Assembly: GCA_937874345.1 (NCBI GenBank)
Contig: CALNBT010000223.1
Span: 1-16,493 of the forward strand
Direction of reading: 5' to 3'
From: an uncultured Prevotella sp.
GTDB lineage: Bacteria; Bacteroidota; Bacteroidia; Bacteroidales; Bacteroidaceae
DNA: 16,493 nucleotides
Shown: positions 1 to 7,809 of the stretch, piece after piece
Layout of the letters: each line of letters opens with the position of its first letter
Position numbering within the stretch: position 1 is the first letter of the stretch
Program-made: the position numbers and the translations under genes
The notes under the pieces: model-generated
What the model was told of the DNA's origin: nothing
What the model saw: only the letters and a program-made list of their open reading frames with translations
Databases searched by the model: none

Positions 1-45
1 CTTATTCCAAGCCCAATTGAAAAATCTTTTAATCCGATCGATCAT
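1..45 (-). CDS. 5' end of an unidentified protein, cut by the window edge
   Basis: An ATG at 45 opens a frame that runs off the window after 15 codons (MIDRIKRFFNWAWNK). The peptide is basic and aromatic, like the cytoplasmic start of a protein whose membrane segment or signal anchor follows, but 15 residues are too few to name a family. It lies 43 bases downstream of the miaA stop on the same strand, so it is probably the next gene of the lpxD-lpxC/fabZ-lpxA-miaA run. That position makes an envelope or membrane-linked role plausible, but this is inference from context only. Confidence 0.45.
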   Translation of the reverse strand, partial: MIDRIKRFFNWAWNK

Positions 46-88
46 AGCAGTGTTTGTTATGTTACAAAAATACTAAATAAGCTAGTAT

Positions 89-988
89 TTATAACTGGTT
101 GTCTATATATTTTATAATTTCTTCAATATTTGAAGGATCAAACCAATTAATCTCTTCGTCACGCTTAAACCAAGTAAGTTGTTTTCGCATGTATTGTCGT
201 GTATTGGATTGAATTTTTCTCACCGCTTCTTCCAATGGAATCTTTCCGTCAAAATATTCAAAAAGCTCTTTAAAACCTACAGTGTTTAATGCATTGTTGG
301 CTCGGAAAGGATAAACTCTTTGGGCTTCTTCCAACAGTCCATTATCCATCATTCCAAGAACACGTGCATTAATCCTTTCGTACATTTCTTCACGAGGTCG
401 ATTAATGCCTATTTTTATCATGCGAAAAGGGCGTTGTTTCTTGGTATTTTTACGAAACGATGAATAAGTCTTACCCGTCATTCGGCAAATCTCCAATGCA
501 TGAACCACTCTGCGAGGATTATTTTTGTCGATCATTTGGTAATGCTCGGGATCAAGTTCTTTTAACTCTTCAACCAATGTTGGTAATCCCTTTTCGGACA
601 ATTCACGTTTCAATGATTCTCGAGTTTCTTCATTAACAGTCGGAATGTCGTCAATACCATTACAAACAGCGTTGATATAGAGCATACTTCCTCCAGACAT
701 GAATGCCACTGTATGTGAATCGTCAAAATAAGAGTCAAGCAGGTGTAGAACGTCTTCCTCGTATTTGGCAGCACTGTAATAATCGTTGATATGAAGGTTA
801 CCAACGAAATAATGTTTTATATAACTTTGTTGTTCAAGTGTCGGTGCCGCTGTTCCAATCGGTATTTCTGCATAAATCTGTCTAGAGTCGGCATTAATGA
901 TTGGTGTTCTTAGTTGTTTGGCAATTTGAAGAGATAACTCTGTCTTGCCAACTCCTGTCGGTCCAAGAAGAACGATCAGCGTATTCAT
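89..988 (-). CDS. miaA: tRNA dimethylallyltransferase MiaA
   Basis: MiaA transfers a dimethylallyl group from dimethylallyl diphosphate to N6 of A37 in tRNAs that read UNN codons; MiaB usually methylthiolates the product. The 299-residue length is normal for bacterial MiaA. Visible motifs are the P-loop GPTGVGKT at residues 9-16, DSRQIY at 34-39 (its Asp34 matches the catalytic Asp of the family), NPRRVVHALEI at 157-167, and the C-terminal block NTRQYMRKQLTWFKRD at 262-277, typical of the tRNA-binding part. Its ATG follows the lpxA stop codon with no base between (TAA-ATG), so it is almost certainly co-transcribed and probably translationally coupled to lpxA. Nothing looks truncated. Confidence 0.96.
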   Translation of the reverse strand: MNTLIVLLGPTGVGKTELSLQIAKQLRTPIINADSRQIYAEIPIGTAAPTLEQQSYIKHYFVGNLHINDYYSAAKYEEDVLHLLDSYFDDSHTVAFMSGGSMLYINAVCNGIDDIPTVNEETRESLKRELSEKGLPTLVEELKELDPEHYQMIDKNNPRRVVHALEICRMTGKTYSSFRKNTKKQRPFRMIKIGINRPREEMYERINARVLGMMDNGLLEEAQRVYPFRANNALNTVGFKELFEYFDGKIPLEEAVRKIQSNTRQYMRKQLTWFKRDEEINWFDPSNIEEIIKYIDNQL

Positions 989-1759
989 TTATCGAATGAT
1001 ACCTCGTTGAGATGATTCAACAAAGTCGATGATGTATTGGATTTCAGGTGTTATTTGCAAATTCTTCTTTATTTCCAGAATTCCTTCTTTCAATACACCT
1101 TTACTATAAAGAAGACGGTATGCATCATGAACCAAATTGATCAGGTCGTTGCTGAACTTTCTGCGGCGTAATCCCACAATATTGATTCCGGCATACTTGA
1201 CCGGATCTTTCCCTGCAATGATATATGGAGGGATGTCTTGTGAAAAACGGCAACCTCCTTGTATCATGACATACCCGCCAATGTGACAAAATTGATGTGT
1301 AAGTACAGCGGCACTGATGATAGCATTATCATCTACGATAACTTCTCCTCCAAATTTTGTCGCATTGCCTATAATAACATTGTTCCCAATGACGCAATCG
1401 TGGGCAACATGCATGCTTTCCATCAAAAGATTGTTGTTACCAATAATAGTCGTACCTTTTGATGCCGTACCTCGCGAAAGCGTTACATTTTCACGGATAC
1501 TATTATTATTGCCTACTTGACAGGTCGTTATTTCTCCTACGAATTTAAGGTCCTGCGGCTTCGTACTGATGCTTGCGCCAGGAAAAAATTCATTGTTATC
1601 ACCAATTCTGGCTCCGGTATGGATCGTTACACCATTTCGCAACGTATTGTTGTTTCCGATAACCGTATTTTGATCAATATAGCAAAAAGGGCCGATGATG
1701 TTGTTGTCACCTAGTTGTGCCTCTGGGTGAACATATGCAAGTGGGCTGATTTGATTCAT
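989..1759 (-). CDS. lpxA: UDP-N-acetylglucosamine acyltransferase LpxA
   Basis: LpxA transfers a 3-hydroxyacyl chain from acyl carrier protein to the 3-OH of UDP-GlcNAc, the first step of lipid A synthesis, in the cytosol. The 256-residue protein has the expected left-handed beta-helix of hexapeptide repeats (for example IGDNNEF, IGNNNLL, IGNNVII) up to about residue 185, then a helical C-terminal domain ending in QRGIIR. The catalytic histidine is H120 in MHVAHDCVIGN, equivalent to E. coli H125; THQFC at 154-158 matches E. coli VHQFC. Gly168 lines up with E. coli Gly173, the residue that sets acyl-chain length, which agrees with the long 3-hydroxyacyl chains known for Bacteroidales lipid A. 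It follows lpxC-fabZ after 59 bases and abuts miaA. Confidence 0.96.
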   Translation of the reverse strand: MNQISPLAYVHPEAQLGDNNIIGPFCYIDQNTVIGNNNTLRNGVTIHTGARIGDNNEFFPGASISTKPQDLKFVGEITTCQVGNNNSIRENVTLSRGTASKGTTIIGNNNLLMESMHVAHDCVIGNNVIIGNATKFGGEVIVDDNAIISAAVLTHQFCHIGGYVMIQGGCRFSQDIPPYIIAGKDPVKYAGINIVGLRRRKFSNDLINLVHDAYRLLYSKGVLKEGILEIKKNLQITPEIQYIIDFVESSQRGIIR

Positions 1760-1818
1760 AAATGTATGATATTTGTAATCTCTCTTTTATATAAAACAAA
1801 AAGGATTTGCGTTACAAT

Positions 1819-3210
1819 TTACTTATTTTTGACAATTTGAGCTGTGAATGTTGCTTCAGATACAACCTGGTCTCCAACAAAAGCATAACCTTTCATCGAG
1901 CTTATGCCATGTCTAACCGGTTGGAGGAGTTCGACTCTAAAAATTAAAGTGTCACCTGGAACAACTTTCTGCCGGAACTTGACATTGTCTATTTTTAGAA
2001 AATAGGTGGACCAGCGTTGAGGTTCTTCTAATTGATTCAAAACGAGAATACCACCGCATTGAGCCATTGCCTCGATCTGTAATACGCCAGGCATCACAGG
2101 TTCTTTAGGGAAATGTCCAACAAAGTAAGGTTCATTGCTGGTTATATTTTTGACACCGACGATCGTTGTTGCCCCAATGGCAATAATTTTATCGATGAGT
2201 TGCATCGGGTAGCGATGGGGGAGCAGTTCGCGAATGCGGTTATTATCAAAAACGGGTTCATCGTTAGGATTATAAATAGGAGCTTGTATCTCATGTTTCC
2301 GAATTTCCTTCCTCATCATTCGGGCAAACTTGTTATTCACGGTATGACCCGGTCTGGTGGCAATGATTCGGCCTTTGATGGGTTTACCAATTAAGGCCAT
2401 GTCTCCGATGATGTCCAGTAACTTATGGCGCGTACATTCGTTTTCCCAAGCAAGTGGCTTATGCTGGATATAGCCAACCTTAGTTGCATCCATGTGAGTA
2501 ACCTTTAAGATGTCAGCCAGTTGGTTCAGTTTGTCTTGTGTAACCTCTCGTTCGTAAATAACGATCGCATTGTCTAGATCGCCTCCTTTAATTAAGTTTG
2601 CTTCAAGAAGCGGAATAATATCGCGTACAAAGATAAAAGTTCTGGCAGGAGCAATTTCTGTAGCGAAATCCTCCATGTAGTCCAAAGTGGCAAACTGACT
2701 GTTTATGAACTTTGACTCAAACGAGCACATTGCTGTGATGCTGAATTGATCATCGGGGAGAATGGTTATGCACGATCCCGTTTTCTCATCTTTTATCTCT
2801 ATTTTCTTGCGGATAATATAATAATCCTTTGGAGCATTTTGTTCTTCCAAGCCAACTTCATTGATCTTGTCAAGATAGATGATGGATGATCCATCCAAAA
2901 TCGGAAATTCGGGACCGTCGACTTGCATCATACAGTTGTCTATGCCTAAAGCATACAAAGCTGCCAAGGCATGTTCTACTGTTGACACTTTCATGTCACT
3001 ATTTCCTAAAACGGTGCCACGTGTTGTTTCAACGACATTTTCTGCAATAGCTTCAATCACAGGCTGGCTTTCCAAATCAACGCGCTGAATCCTGTATCCT
3101 GAATTCTCTGGCGCAGGAAGGAAGGTCAACGTAAGGTTCAATCCTGTGTGTAGCCCCTTTCCACTTACCGAAAAACTACTCTTTATTGTCTTTTGTTTTA
3201 TAGCGTCCAT
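1819..3210 (-). CDS. lpxC/fabZ: Fused LpxC deacetylase / FabZ dehydratase
   Basis: This is one 463-residue chain with two enzymes. Residues 1 to about 305 are LpxC, the zinc amidase that removes acetate from UDP-3-acyl-GlcNAc, the committed step of lipid A synthesis. The zinc ligands are visible as H80 (STVEH), H262 and D266 (RHKLLD); E79 and H289 (RPGHT) match the E. coli catalytic E78 and H265. Residues from about 322 to 463 are FabZ, which dehydrates 3-hydroxyacyl-ACP in fatty acid elongation. Its catalytic pair is H366 (GHFP) and E380, with E. coli spacing, in GHFPKEPVMPGVLQIEAMAQ. Such fusions are known in Bacteroidota. There is no stop or frameshift at the junction around 2250-2300. It begins 21 bases after the lpxD stop, so it belongs to the same operon. 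Confidence 0.97.
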   Translation of the reverse strand: MDAIKQKTIKSSFSVSGKGLHTGLNLTLTFLPAPENSGYRIQRVDLESQPVIEAIAENVVETTRGTVLGNSDMKVSTVEHALAALYALGIDNCMMQVDGPEFPILDGSSIIYLDKINEVGLEEQNAPKDYYIIRKKIEIKDEKTGSCITILPDDQFSITAMCSFESKFINSQFATLDYMEDFATEIAPARTFIFVRDIIPLLEANLIKGGDLDNAIVIYEREVTQDKLNQLADILKVTHMDATKVGYIQHKPLAWENECTRHKLLDIIGDMALIGKPIKGRIIATRPGHTVNNKFARMMRKEIRKHEIQAPIYNPNDEPVFDNNRIRELLPHRYPMQLIDKIIAIGATTIVGVKNITSNEPYFVGHFPKEPVMPGVLQIEAMAQCGGILVLNQLEEPQRWSTYFLKIDNVKFRQKVVPGDTLIFRVELLQPVRHGISSMKGYAFVGDQVVSEATFTAQIVKNK

Positions 3211-3231
3211 TCCGTTTATCTTTATGCAGCT

Positions 3232-4272
3232 TTATTTGGAAAGATTATTTTTTAACTGTTCAACTTCTTTTTGAAGCAAATTGATTTGTTTGTAAAGCTC
3301 AGGAAGTCTCTTGAAGATCGCCTGTGACTTAAAATAAGAAATTTCTTCCATCGGGAGCGTTCCTATCAATTTCTGGTTATCTTTGATGCTTCCGGCGATA
3401 CCCGATTGTGCACCTAAAAAGACCTTATTCCCGATGGTAATGTGACCGGCAATCCCAACCTGACCTCCAAACATGCACCATTTGCCTACTTTGGTAGAGC
3501 CAGCGATACCGGTCTGAGCGCTAATGACCGTATTTTCACCGATATCGGTATTGTGAGCTATTTGAATCAGATTATCGAGCTTTACACCTTTTCTAACAAA
3601 GGTACTGCCCATCGTAGAGCGGTCTATACAAGTGTTGGCACCAACTTCAACATCGTCTTCAATGGTTACGATTCCTATTTGAGGAATTTTATCATATCTT
3701 TCTTCTGTAGGCGCAAATCCAAAACCATCGGCGCCAATAACACATCCGGCATGCAGTGTAACTCTGTTGCCGACTTTACAATTTTGATAAACCGTCACGT
3801 TAGGGTAGACAATACAATCTGAACCGACAACAACTTGATCACCTATCACCGTGTTGGGATAGATTTGAGTGTTATCACCGATAACAGCCTCATCTCCAAT
3901 GTATGCAAAGGCTCCGACATAGACATTGTTGCCTATTTTTGCTGTTGGAGAAATAAATGCTTGTTGATCAATACCTGTTTTTCTGTGTTTAGCTGATTCG
4001 TACAACTGCATAAGTTTAGCCACACAATCGTACGCATTCTGTACTCTGATAATCGTCGTTGAAGCAGGTTGTTCCAAGGTGATTTGATCATCTACCAATA
4101 CAATTGATGATTTTGTTTCGTAAAGATAATGTGTATATTTGGGATTGGCAAGAAAAGAGATTGAGCCTTCAACTCCTTCTTCAATTTTAGAAAAAGCGTC
4201 TACTTTGGCGTTTTCGTCACCTATAACTTGTCCTTGGATGTATTGCGCAATTTGCTTCGCCGTGAATTCCAT
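3232..4272 (-). CDS. lpxD: UDP-3-O-acylglucosamine N-acyltransferase LpxD
   Basis: LpxD adds the second 3-hydroxyacyl chain, on the 2-amino group, in the third step of lipid A synthesis. From the chosen ATG at 4272 the protein has 346 residues, the usual length. Residues 1 to about 100 are the uridine-binding domain (starts MEFTAKQIAQYIQG, with SISFLANPKY at 37-46), about 105-300 the hexapeptide beta-helix, and about 305-346 a helical, coiled-coil-like tail. The catalytic histidine is H240 in IQIAHNTDIG, equivalent to E. coli H239. The frame stays open for 33 more codons to an ATG at 4371, but that extension matches nothing in the family and contains the TATATTTG promoter element, so it is probably untranslated. 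This is the first gene of the lipid A run. Confidence 0.95.
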   Translation of the reverse strand: MEFTAKQIAQYIQGQVIGDENAKVDAFSKIEEGVEGSISFLANPKYTHYLYETKSSIVLVDDQITLEQPASTTIIRVQNAYDCVAKLMQLYESAKHRKTGIDQQAFISPTAKIGNNVYVGAFAYIGDEAVIGDNTQIYPNTVIGDQVVVGSDCIVYPNVTVYQNCKVGNRVTLHAGCVIGADGFGFAPTEERYDKIPQIGIVTIEDDVEVGANTCIDRSTMGSTFVRKGVKLDNLIQIAHNTDIGENTVISAQTGIAGSTKVGKWCMFGGQVGIAGHITIGNKVFLGAQSGIAGSIKDNQKLIGTLPMEEISYFKSQAIFKRLPELYKQINLLQKEVEQLKNNLSK

Positions 4273-4300
4273 AAATGAGTTGTTCAATTGATTTAATGTG

Positions 4301-4327
4301 CAAATATAGATAAATTTATTTAGACAA
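4301..4327 (-). promoter_or_regulatory. Promoter of lpxD (Bacteroidota type)
   Basis: On the minus strand TATATTTG (4308 to 4301) fits the Bacteroidota -7 consensus TAnnTTTG exactly, and a TTG at 4327-4325 lies 16 bases upstream as a possible -33 element, slightly closer than usual. Transcription would begin near 4294, about 22 bases before the ATG at 4272. The site lies inside the longer lpxD frame and so argues for the shorter start. Such short elements also arise by chance in AT-rich DNA. Confidence 0.6.
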
Positions 4328-4535
4328 TTGAATGATAAATGTAATATTTGCGTTTTAAACTTAAACCTCATTGTAATATTGAATGAAGTTGTGAGTTTAA
4401 TCTATCTGATTGATAACTATGTAATTTTGTTTTAATGATACAAAATTTATGAGTAGCTTAAGTTGGGAGATTGATCGGTAAAATGGTGAATCGCAAAAGC
4501 ATTGACATTGTTTGATAAAGTCATTTGTATCAGTA

Positions 4536-4578
4536 TTCAATCTCAATGACTTTGGTAGACAAAATCATTAAGATTGAA
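4536..4578 (-). terminator. Hairpin downstream of pyrF, probable terminator
   Basis: Arms 4536-4553 and 4561-4578 pair over 18 base pairs around a 7-base loop. On the minus strand the two non-Watson-Crick positions are G-U wobbles, while on the plus strand they are A-C mismatches, so the structure is better on the minus strand. It begins 33 bases after the pyrF stop codon. No U tract follows, so it is not a textbook intrinsic terminator; it could also protect the 3' end of the transcript. Confidence 0.55.
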
Positions 4579-4611
4579 AGATGTTTGATTTTCTTGTAAG
4601 GAAAAATGCAA

Positions 4612-5439
4612 TCAGCCTGTGATTCGGCTTAATTCAATTTCCATTTGCTGCTGCAGTTCTTGTGCCTTTTTCCCTGCTTCAACAGCGAAATCAGCTTCCT
4701 TACTTGCATAAATAATTCCTCTCGAACTATTGATCAGCAGGCCACAATCTTTAGTGATTCCATATTTGCATACTTCTTCAAGACTTCCTCCTTGTGCGCC
4801 AACACCGGGAACCAACAGGAAGTGTTGTGGAGCAACCTTTCGAATATCGGCAAACATTGAACCTTGAGTGGCTCCAACAACAAACATGGTATTTTCTATA
4901 TTGCCCCATTGAGAAGCGGTTAGAATGACTTTTTCAAAGAGCCTTTCGCCATTTTTGTCTTCCGAGAATTGAAAGTCTTTTGACCCTTTGTTGCTGGTAA
5001 GCGCCAAAACGATAACCCATTTGTCGGTATACTGGAGGAATGGGCGTACACTATCTTCTCCCATATAGGGAGCAACGGTCAATGCATCCAAATCATATAA
5101 TCCAAAGAATGTTTGGGCATACATGGTCGATGTATTGCCTATATCGCCTCTTTTTGCATCTGCAATAATGAAATGAGAAGGGTAATTCTTTTTAAGATAC
5201 TCTACCGTGCGTTCAAAAGAAACCAACCCCTTGACTCCATTGCATTCATAAAAGGCCAAATTGGGTTTATAGGCAACACAATAAGATGCAGTTTGGTCGA
5301 TAATGGCTTTGTTAAACGCAAAAAATGGGTCGTTTTCAGATAAAAGATGTTGTGGAATCTTCTGGATGTCTGGGTCGAGTCCCACACACAAGAAACTCTT
5401 TTTGGTAAATATCTGCTGTATTAGTTCTTCTCTTTTCAT
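4612..5439 (-). CDS. pyrF: Orotidine 5'-phosphate decarboxylase PyrF
   Basis: PyrF converts OMP to UMP, the last step of de novo pyrimidine synthesis. At 275 residues it belongs to the longer type (pyrF subfamily 2) rather than the roughly 240-residue E. coli type. The barrel start FLCVGLDPD is at 16-24 and a substrate-binding lysine at K58 (YKPNLAFYE). The catalytic block DAKRGDIGNT is at 94-103, with the Asp-Lys-Asp set D94, K96 and D99. PGVGAQGG at 211-218 and INSSRGI at 236-242, whose Arg240 should hold the phosphate, complete the site. It follows prfA after 37 bases and is the last gene of the phoH-to-pyrF run, with a strong hairpin downstream. Confidence 0.96.
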   Translation of the reverse strand: MKREELIQQIFTKKSFLCVGLDPDIQKIPQHLLSENDPFFAFNKAIIDQTASYCVAYKPNLAFYECNGVKGLVSFERTVEYLKKNYPSHFIIADAKRGDIGNTSTMYAQTFFGLYDLDALTVAPYMGEDSVRPFLQYTDKWVIVLALTSNKGSKDFQFSEDKNGERLFEKVILTASQWGNIENTMFVVGATQGSMFADIRKVAPQHFLLVPGVGAQGGSLEEVCKYGITKDCGLLINSSRGIIYASKEADFAVEAGKKAQELQQQMEIELSRITG

Positions 5440-5476
5440 ATCTTTGTCAAAACGGATAAGATGAATAAATCATCAT

Positions 5477-6589
5477 TTAAAGTTCTGTTTCCTTCAGCTT
5501 TTCTGCGTTTTCAGCAACTGTTAAGGCGTCTATCATTTCTTGGATGTTACCATTCATGAAGCCTGTCAAATCATGTGTGGTGAAACCGATGCGGTGATCT
5601 GTCACACGACCTTGTGGATAATTATATGTTCTGATCTTGGCGCTTCTGTCTCCAGAAGAAACAAGCGATTTACGCCTGGACGCGATATCATCTACATATT
5701 TTTGGTGCTCTTTGTCGTAGATGAATGTGCGAAGGCGAGATAGCGCACGTTCCTTATTCTTTGGTTGATCTCTTGTTTCAGTACATTCAATTAATATCTC
5801 TTCAACTTCGCCTGTATTGGGATTTTTCCAAGGGTACCTCAAACGGACACCCGACTCGACCTTGTTGACATTCTGTCCACCAGCACCCGAACTTCTAAAG
5901 GTATCCCATTTGATGTCACCTTCGTTGATGTTCACTTCAAACTTCTCTGCTTCAGGCAAAACGGCAACTGTTGCAGCCGATGTATGCATACGTCCTTGCG
6001 TTTCTGTGGCAGGGACTCTCTGAACGCGGTGTACGCCGCTTTCATATTTCAGGGTTCCATAGACGTTGTCACCACTGACAGCAAAATCAATTTCCTTGAA
6101 GCCACCAACAGTGCCTTCGTTTACAGCTGTTACACTCAGCGACCAGCCTTTAGAATCGCAGAAGCGTTTGTACATATTGAAGATGTCGCCAGCAAAGAGC
6201 GCAGCCTCGTCGCCACCGGTTCCGGCACGAATCTCCATTTGAACATTCTTGGCGTCTTCTGGATCTTTTGGAACCAAGGCTATTTTGATTTCTTCTTCCA
6301 ATTTGGGCTGAAGGGATTCGTTCTCAGACAATTCTTCTCTTGCCATTTCCTTCATATCCGTGTCCGACTCGTTTGTCAAAATATCTTTTGCCTCTGTGAT
6401 GGCATTCAAACAGTCGATATATCTTTTGCGGACGTTCATGATGTCACCCAAATCTTTGTATTCCTTTGTCAGTTTTACATAACGAATTTGGTCGGCTATT
6501 ACGTCAGGGTCGGCAATGAGTGTGCTGACCTCTTGATATCGGGCTTCAAGCCCTTCTAATTTTTCTAAAATGCTATTATTATCTGGCAT
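5477..6589 (-). CDS. prfA: Peptide chain release factor 1
   Basis: RF1 recognises UAA and UAG stop codons in the ribosomal A site and triggers peptide release. The 370-residue length is normal. The codon-recognition tripeptide is P193-A194-T195 (RVPATE), the PxT type of RF1 and not the SPF of RF2. The catalytic GGQ is at 237-239 in SSGAGGQNVNKVESGVRLRY, and the conserved block SGDRSAKIRTYNYPQGRVTD is at 312-331. Residues 1 to about 105 form the helical N-terminal domain and MEIRAGTGGDEA at 118-129 opens the central domain. The gene starts 8 bases after the purM stop, so it is co-transcribed. The GGQ glutamine is the usual target of PrmC methylation; no prmC lies in this window. Confidence 0.97.
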   Translation of the reverse strand: MPDNNSILEKLEGLEARYQEVSTLIADPDVIADQIRYVKLTKEYKDLGDIMNVRKRYIDCLNAITEAKDILTNESDTDMKEMAREELSENESLQPKLEEEIKIALVPKDPEDAKNVQMEIRAGTGGDEAALFAGDIFNMYKRFCDSKGWSLSVTAVNEGTVGGFKEIDFAVSGDNVYGTLKYESGVHRVQRVPATETQGRMHTSAATVAVLPEAEKFEVNINEGDIKWDTFRSSGAGGQNVNKVESGVRLRYPWKNPNTGEVEEILIECTETRDQPKNKERALSRLRTFIYDKEHQKYVDDIASRRKSLVSSGDRSAKIRTYNYPQGRVTDHRIGFTTHDLTGFMNGNIQEMIDALTVAENAEKLKETEL

Positions 6590-6597
6590 ATATTTTT

Positions 6598-7758
6598 TTA
6601 ATATTCAAATGTTCCATGTTCGGACTTGATCGTCAGTGAACGCTTTCCGTCTTCAATGTGACCAATGATTTGTGCGTCAACGTTAAAACTTTGACTGATT
6701 GCAATGATTTGTTGAGCGATTTCTGGCTTTACATATATCTCCATTCGATGTCCCATATTGAACACCTTATACATTTCTTTCCAATCGGTTTTGCTGCACT
6801 CCTGGATAACCTTGAACAGGGGAGGAGTTGGGAACATGTTGTCTTTTACTACTTTGCAGTTGTCGCTGACAAAATGAAGAACCTTTGTTTGGGCTCCTCC
6901 GGTACAGTGAACCATTCCATGGATTTGCGACCGGTGTAGGTCTAATATCTTTTTGATGATGGGGGCATAAGTACGGGTGGGCGACAGAACTAAATGGCCT
7001 GCATCAACGGGTACGCCTTCAATGGTGTCTGTCAATTGATATTTTCCACTATATACCAGTTCGTTTGGTACTGCATTGTCAAAACTTTCAGGAAATTTTT
7101 CAGCTAGATATTTAGAGAATACATCATGACGTGCGCTGGTCAGTCCATTACTCCCCATTCCGCCATTGTATTCTTTTTCGTATGATGCCTTGCCCGTACT
7201 GCTTAAACCAACGATAACGTCACCCGGCTGGATGTTTGCATTGTCGATCACATCACTTCGTTTCATTCTGCAGGTAACGGTCGAATCGACAATAATTGAG
7301 CGTACCAGGTCACCAACATCAGCCGTCTCGCCACCGGTTGGCCAAATTCCGATACCCATTTCGCGCATTTCGTGCAGTAAATTGTCGGTTCCATTGATGA
7401 TGGCTGAAATCACTTCTCCCGGTATCAGCATTTTGTTGCGACCAATTGTACTTGAAACAAGAATATTATCTGTGGCTCCCACGCACAAAAGATCATCGGT
7501 ATTCATCACGACTGCATCTTGTGCGATGCCTTTCCAGACGTTAAAATCGCCCGTTTCCTTCCAGTACATATACGCCAAAGACGATTTTGTTCCAGCTCCG
7601 TCGGCATGCATGATGTTGCAATATGCCGGGTCGCCCCCTAAGATGTCAGGAATAATCTTACAGAAAGCTTGTGGGAAAATACCTTTGTCAATATTCCTGA
7701 TTGCATCATGTACATCTTCTTTGGCCGCAGAAACGCCGCGCATCATATATCTATCCAT
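6598..7758 (-). CDS. purM: Phosphoribosylformylglycinamidine cyclo-ligase PurM (AIR synthase)
   Basis: PurM closes FGAM to aminoimidazole ribotide with ATP, the fifth step of purine synthesis. Family blocks are visible: DGAGTKSSLAY at 53-63 (phosphate-binding loop), QDAVVMNTDDLLCVGA at 80-95, GGETAD at 142-147, GLSSTG at 184-189, and FNMGHRMEIYV near the C terminus. At 386 residues it is longer than the roughly 345-residue E. coli enzyme, as is usual for the Bacteroidota form. The frame extends two codons upstream to a TTG at 7764, but the ATG at 7758 gives MDRYMMRGVSAAKEDVH, a good family start, so I chose it. It lies 51 bases after the aroE stop and 8 before prfA. Confidence 0.95.
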   Translation of the reverse strand: MDRYMMRGVSAAKEDVHDAIRNIDKGIFPQAFCKIIPDILGGDPAYCNIMHADGAGTKSSLAYMYWKETGDFNVWKGIAQDAVVMNTDDLLCVGATDNILVSSTIGRNKMLIPGEVISAIINGTDNLLHEMREMGIGIWPTGGETADVGDLVRSIIVDSTVTCRMKRSDVIDNANIQPGDVIVGLSSTGKASYEKEYNGGMGSNGLTSARHDVFSKYLAEKFPESFDNAVPNELVYSGKYQLTDTIEGVPVDAGHLVLSPTRTYAPIIKKILDLHRSQIHGMVHCTGGAQTKVLHFVSDNCKVVKDNMFPTPPLFKVIQECSKTDWKEMYKVFNMGHRMEIYVKPEIAQQIIAISQSFNVDAQIIGHIEDGKRSLTIKSEHGTFEY

Positions 7759-7809
7759 ATTCAATTGAAAACTTGAATTGTTTTTAAAGTTGATTGTTTT
7801 GTGTAGGAT

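Larger units (their letters stand above)
4273..4611. other. Non-coding region between pyrF and lpxD
   Basis: This 339-base AT-rich gap separates the two main minus-strand operons. It holds the lpxD promoter at its left end and the hairpin downstream of pyrF at its right end. I find no convincing gene in the remainder. The only long frame is the untranslated extension of lpxD. No riboswitch or tRNA-like structure was recognised. Confidence 0.7.

Noticed and set aside
1785..1796. Perfect 12-base palindrome TTTTATATAAAA between lpxC-fabZ and lpxA
   Set aside because: It is made only of A and T in an AT-rich gap, has no loop for a terminator and no clear promoter beside it, so chance is the simplest explanation.
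5984..6559. A 191-codon plus-strand open frame
   Set aside because: It lies wholly antisense to prfA, whose motifs are complete; its composition (many Phe, Val, Cys) is that of a complementary-strand shadow.
7166..7768. A 200-codon plus-strand open frame
   Set aside because: It is antisense to purM, which has all family motifs; the translated sequence is Ser, Pro and Ile rich and has no recognisable domain.
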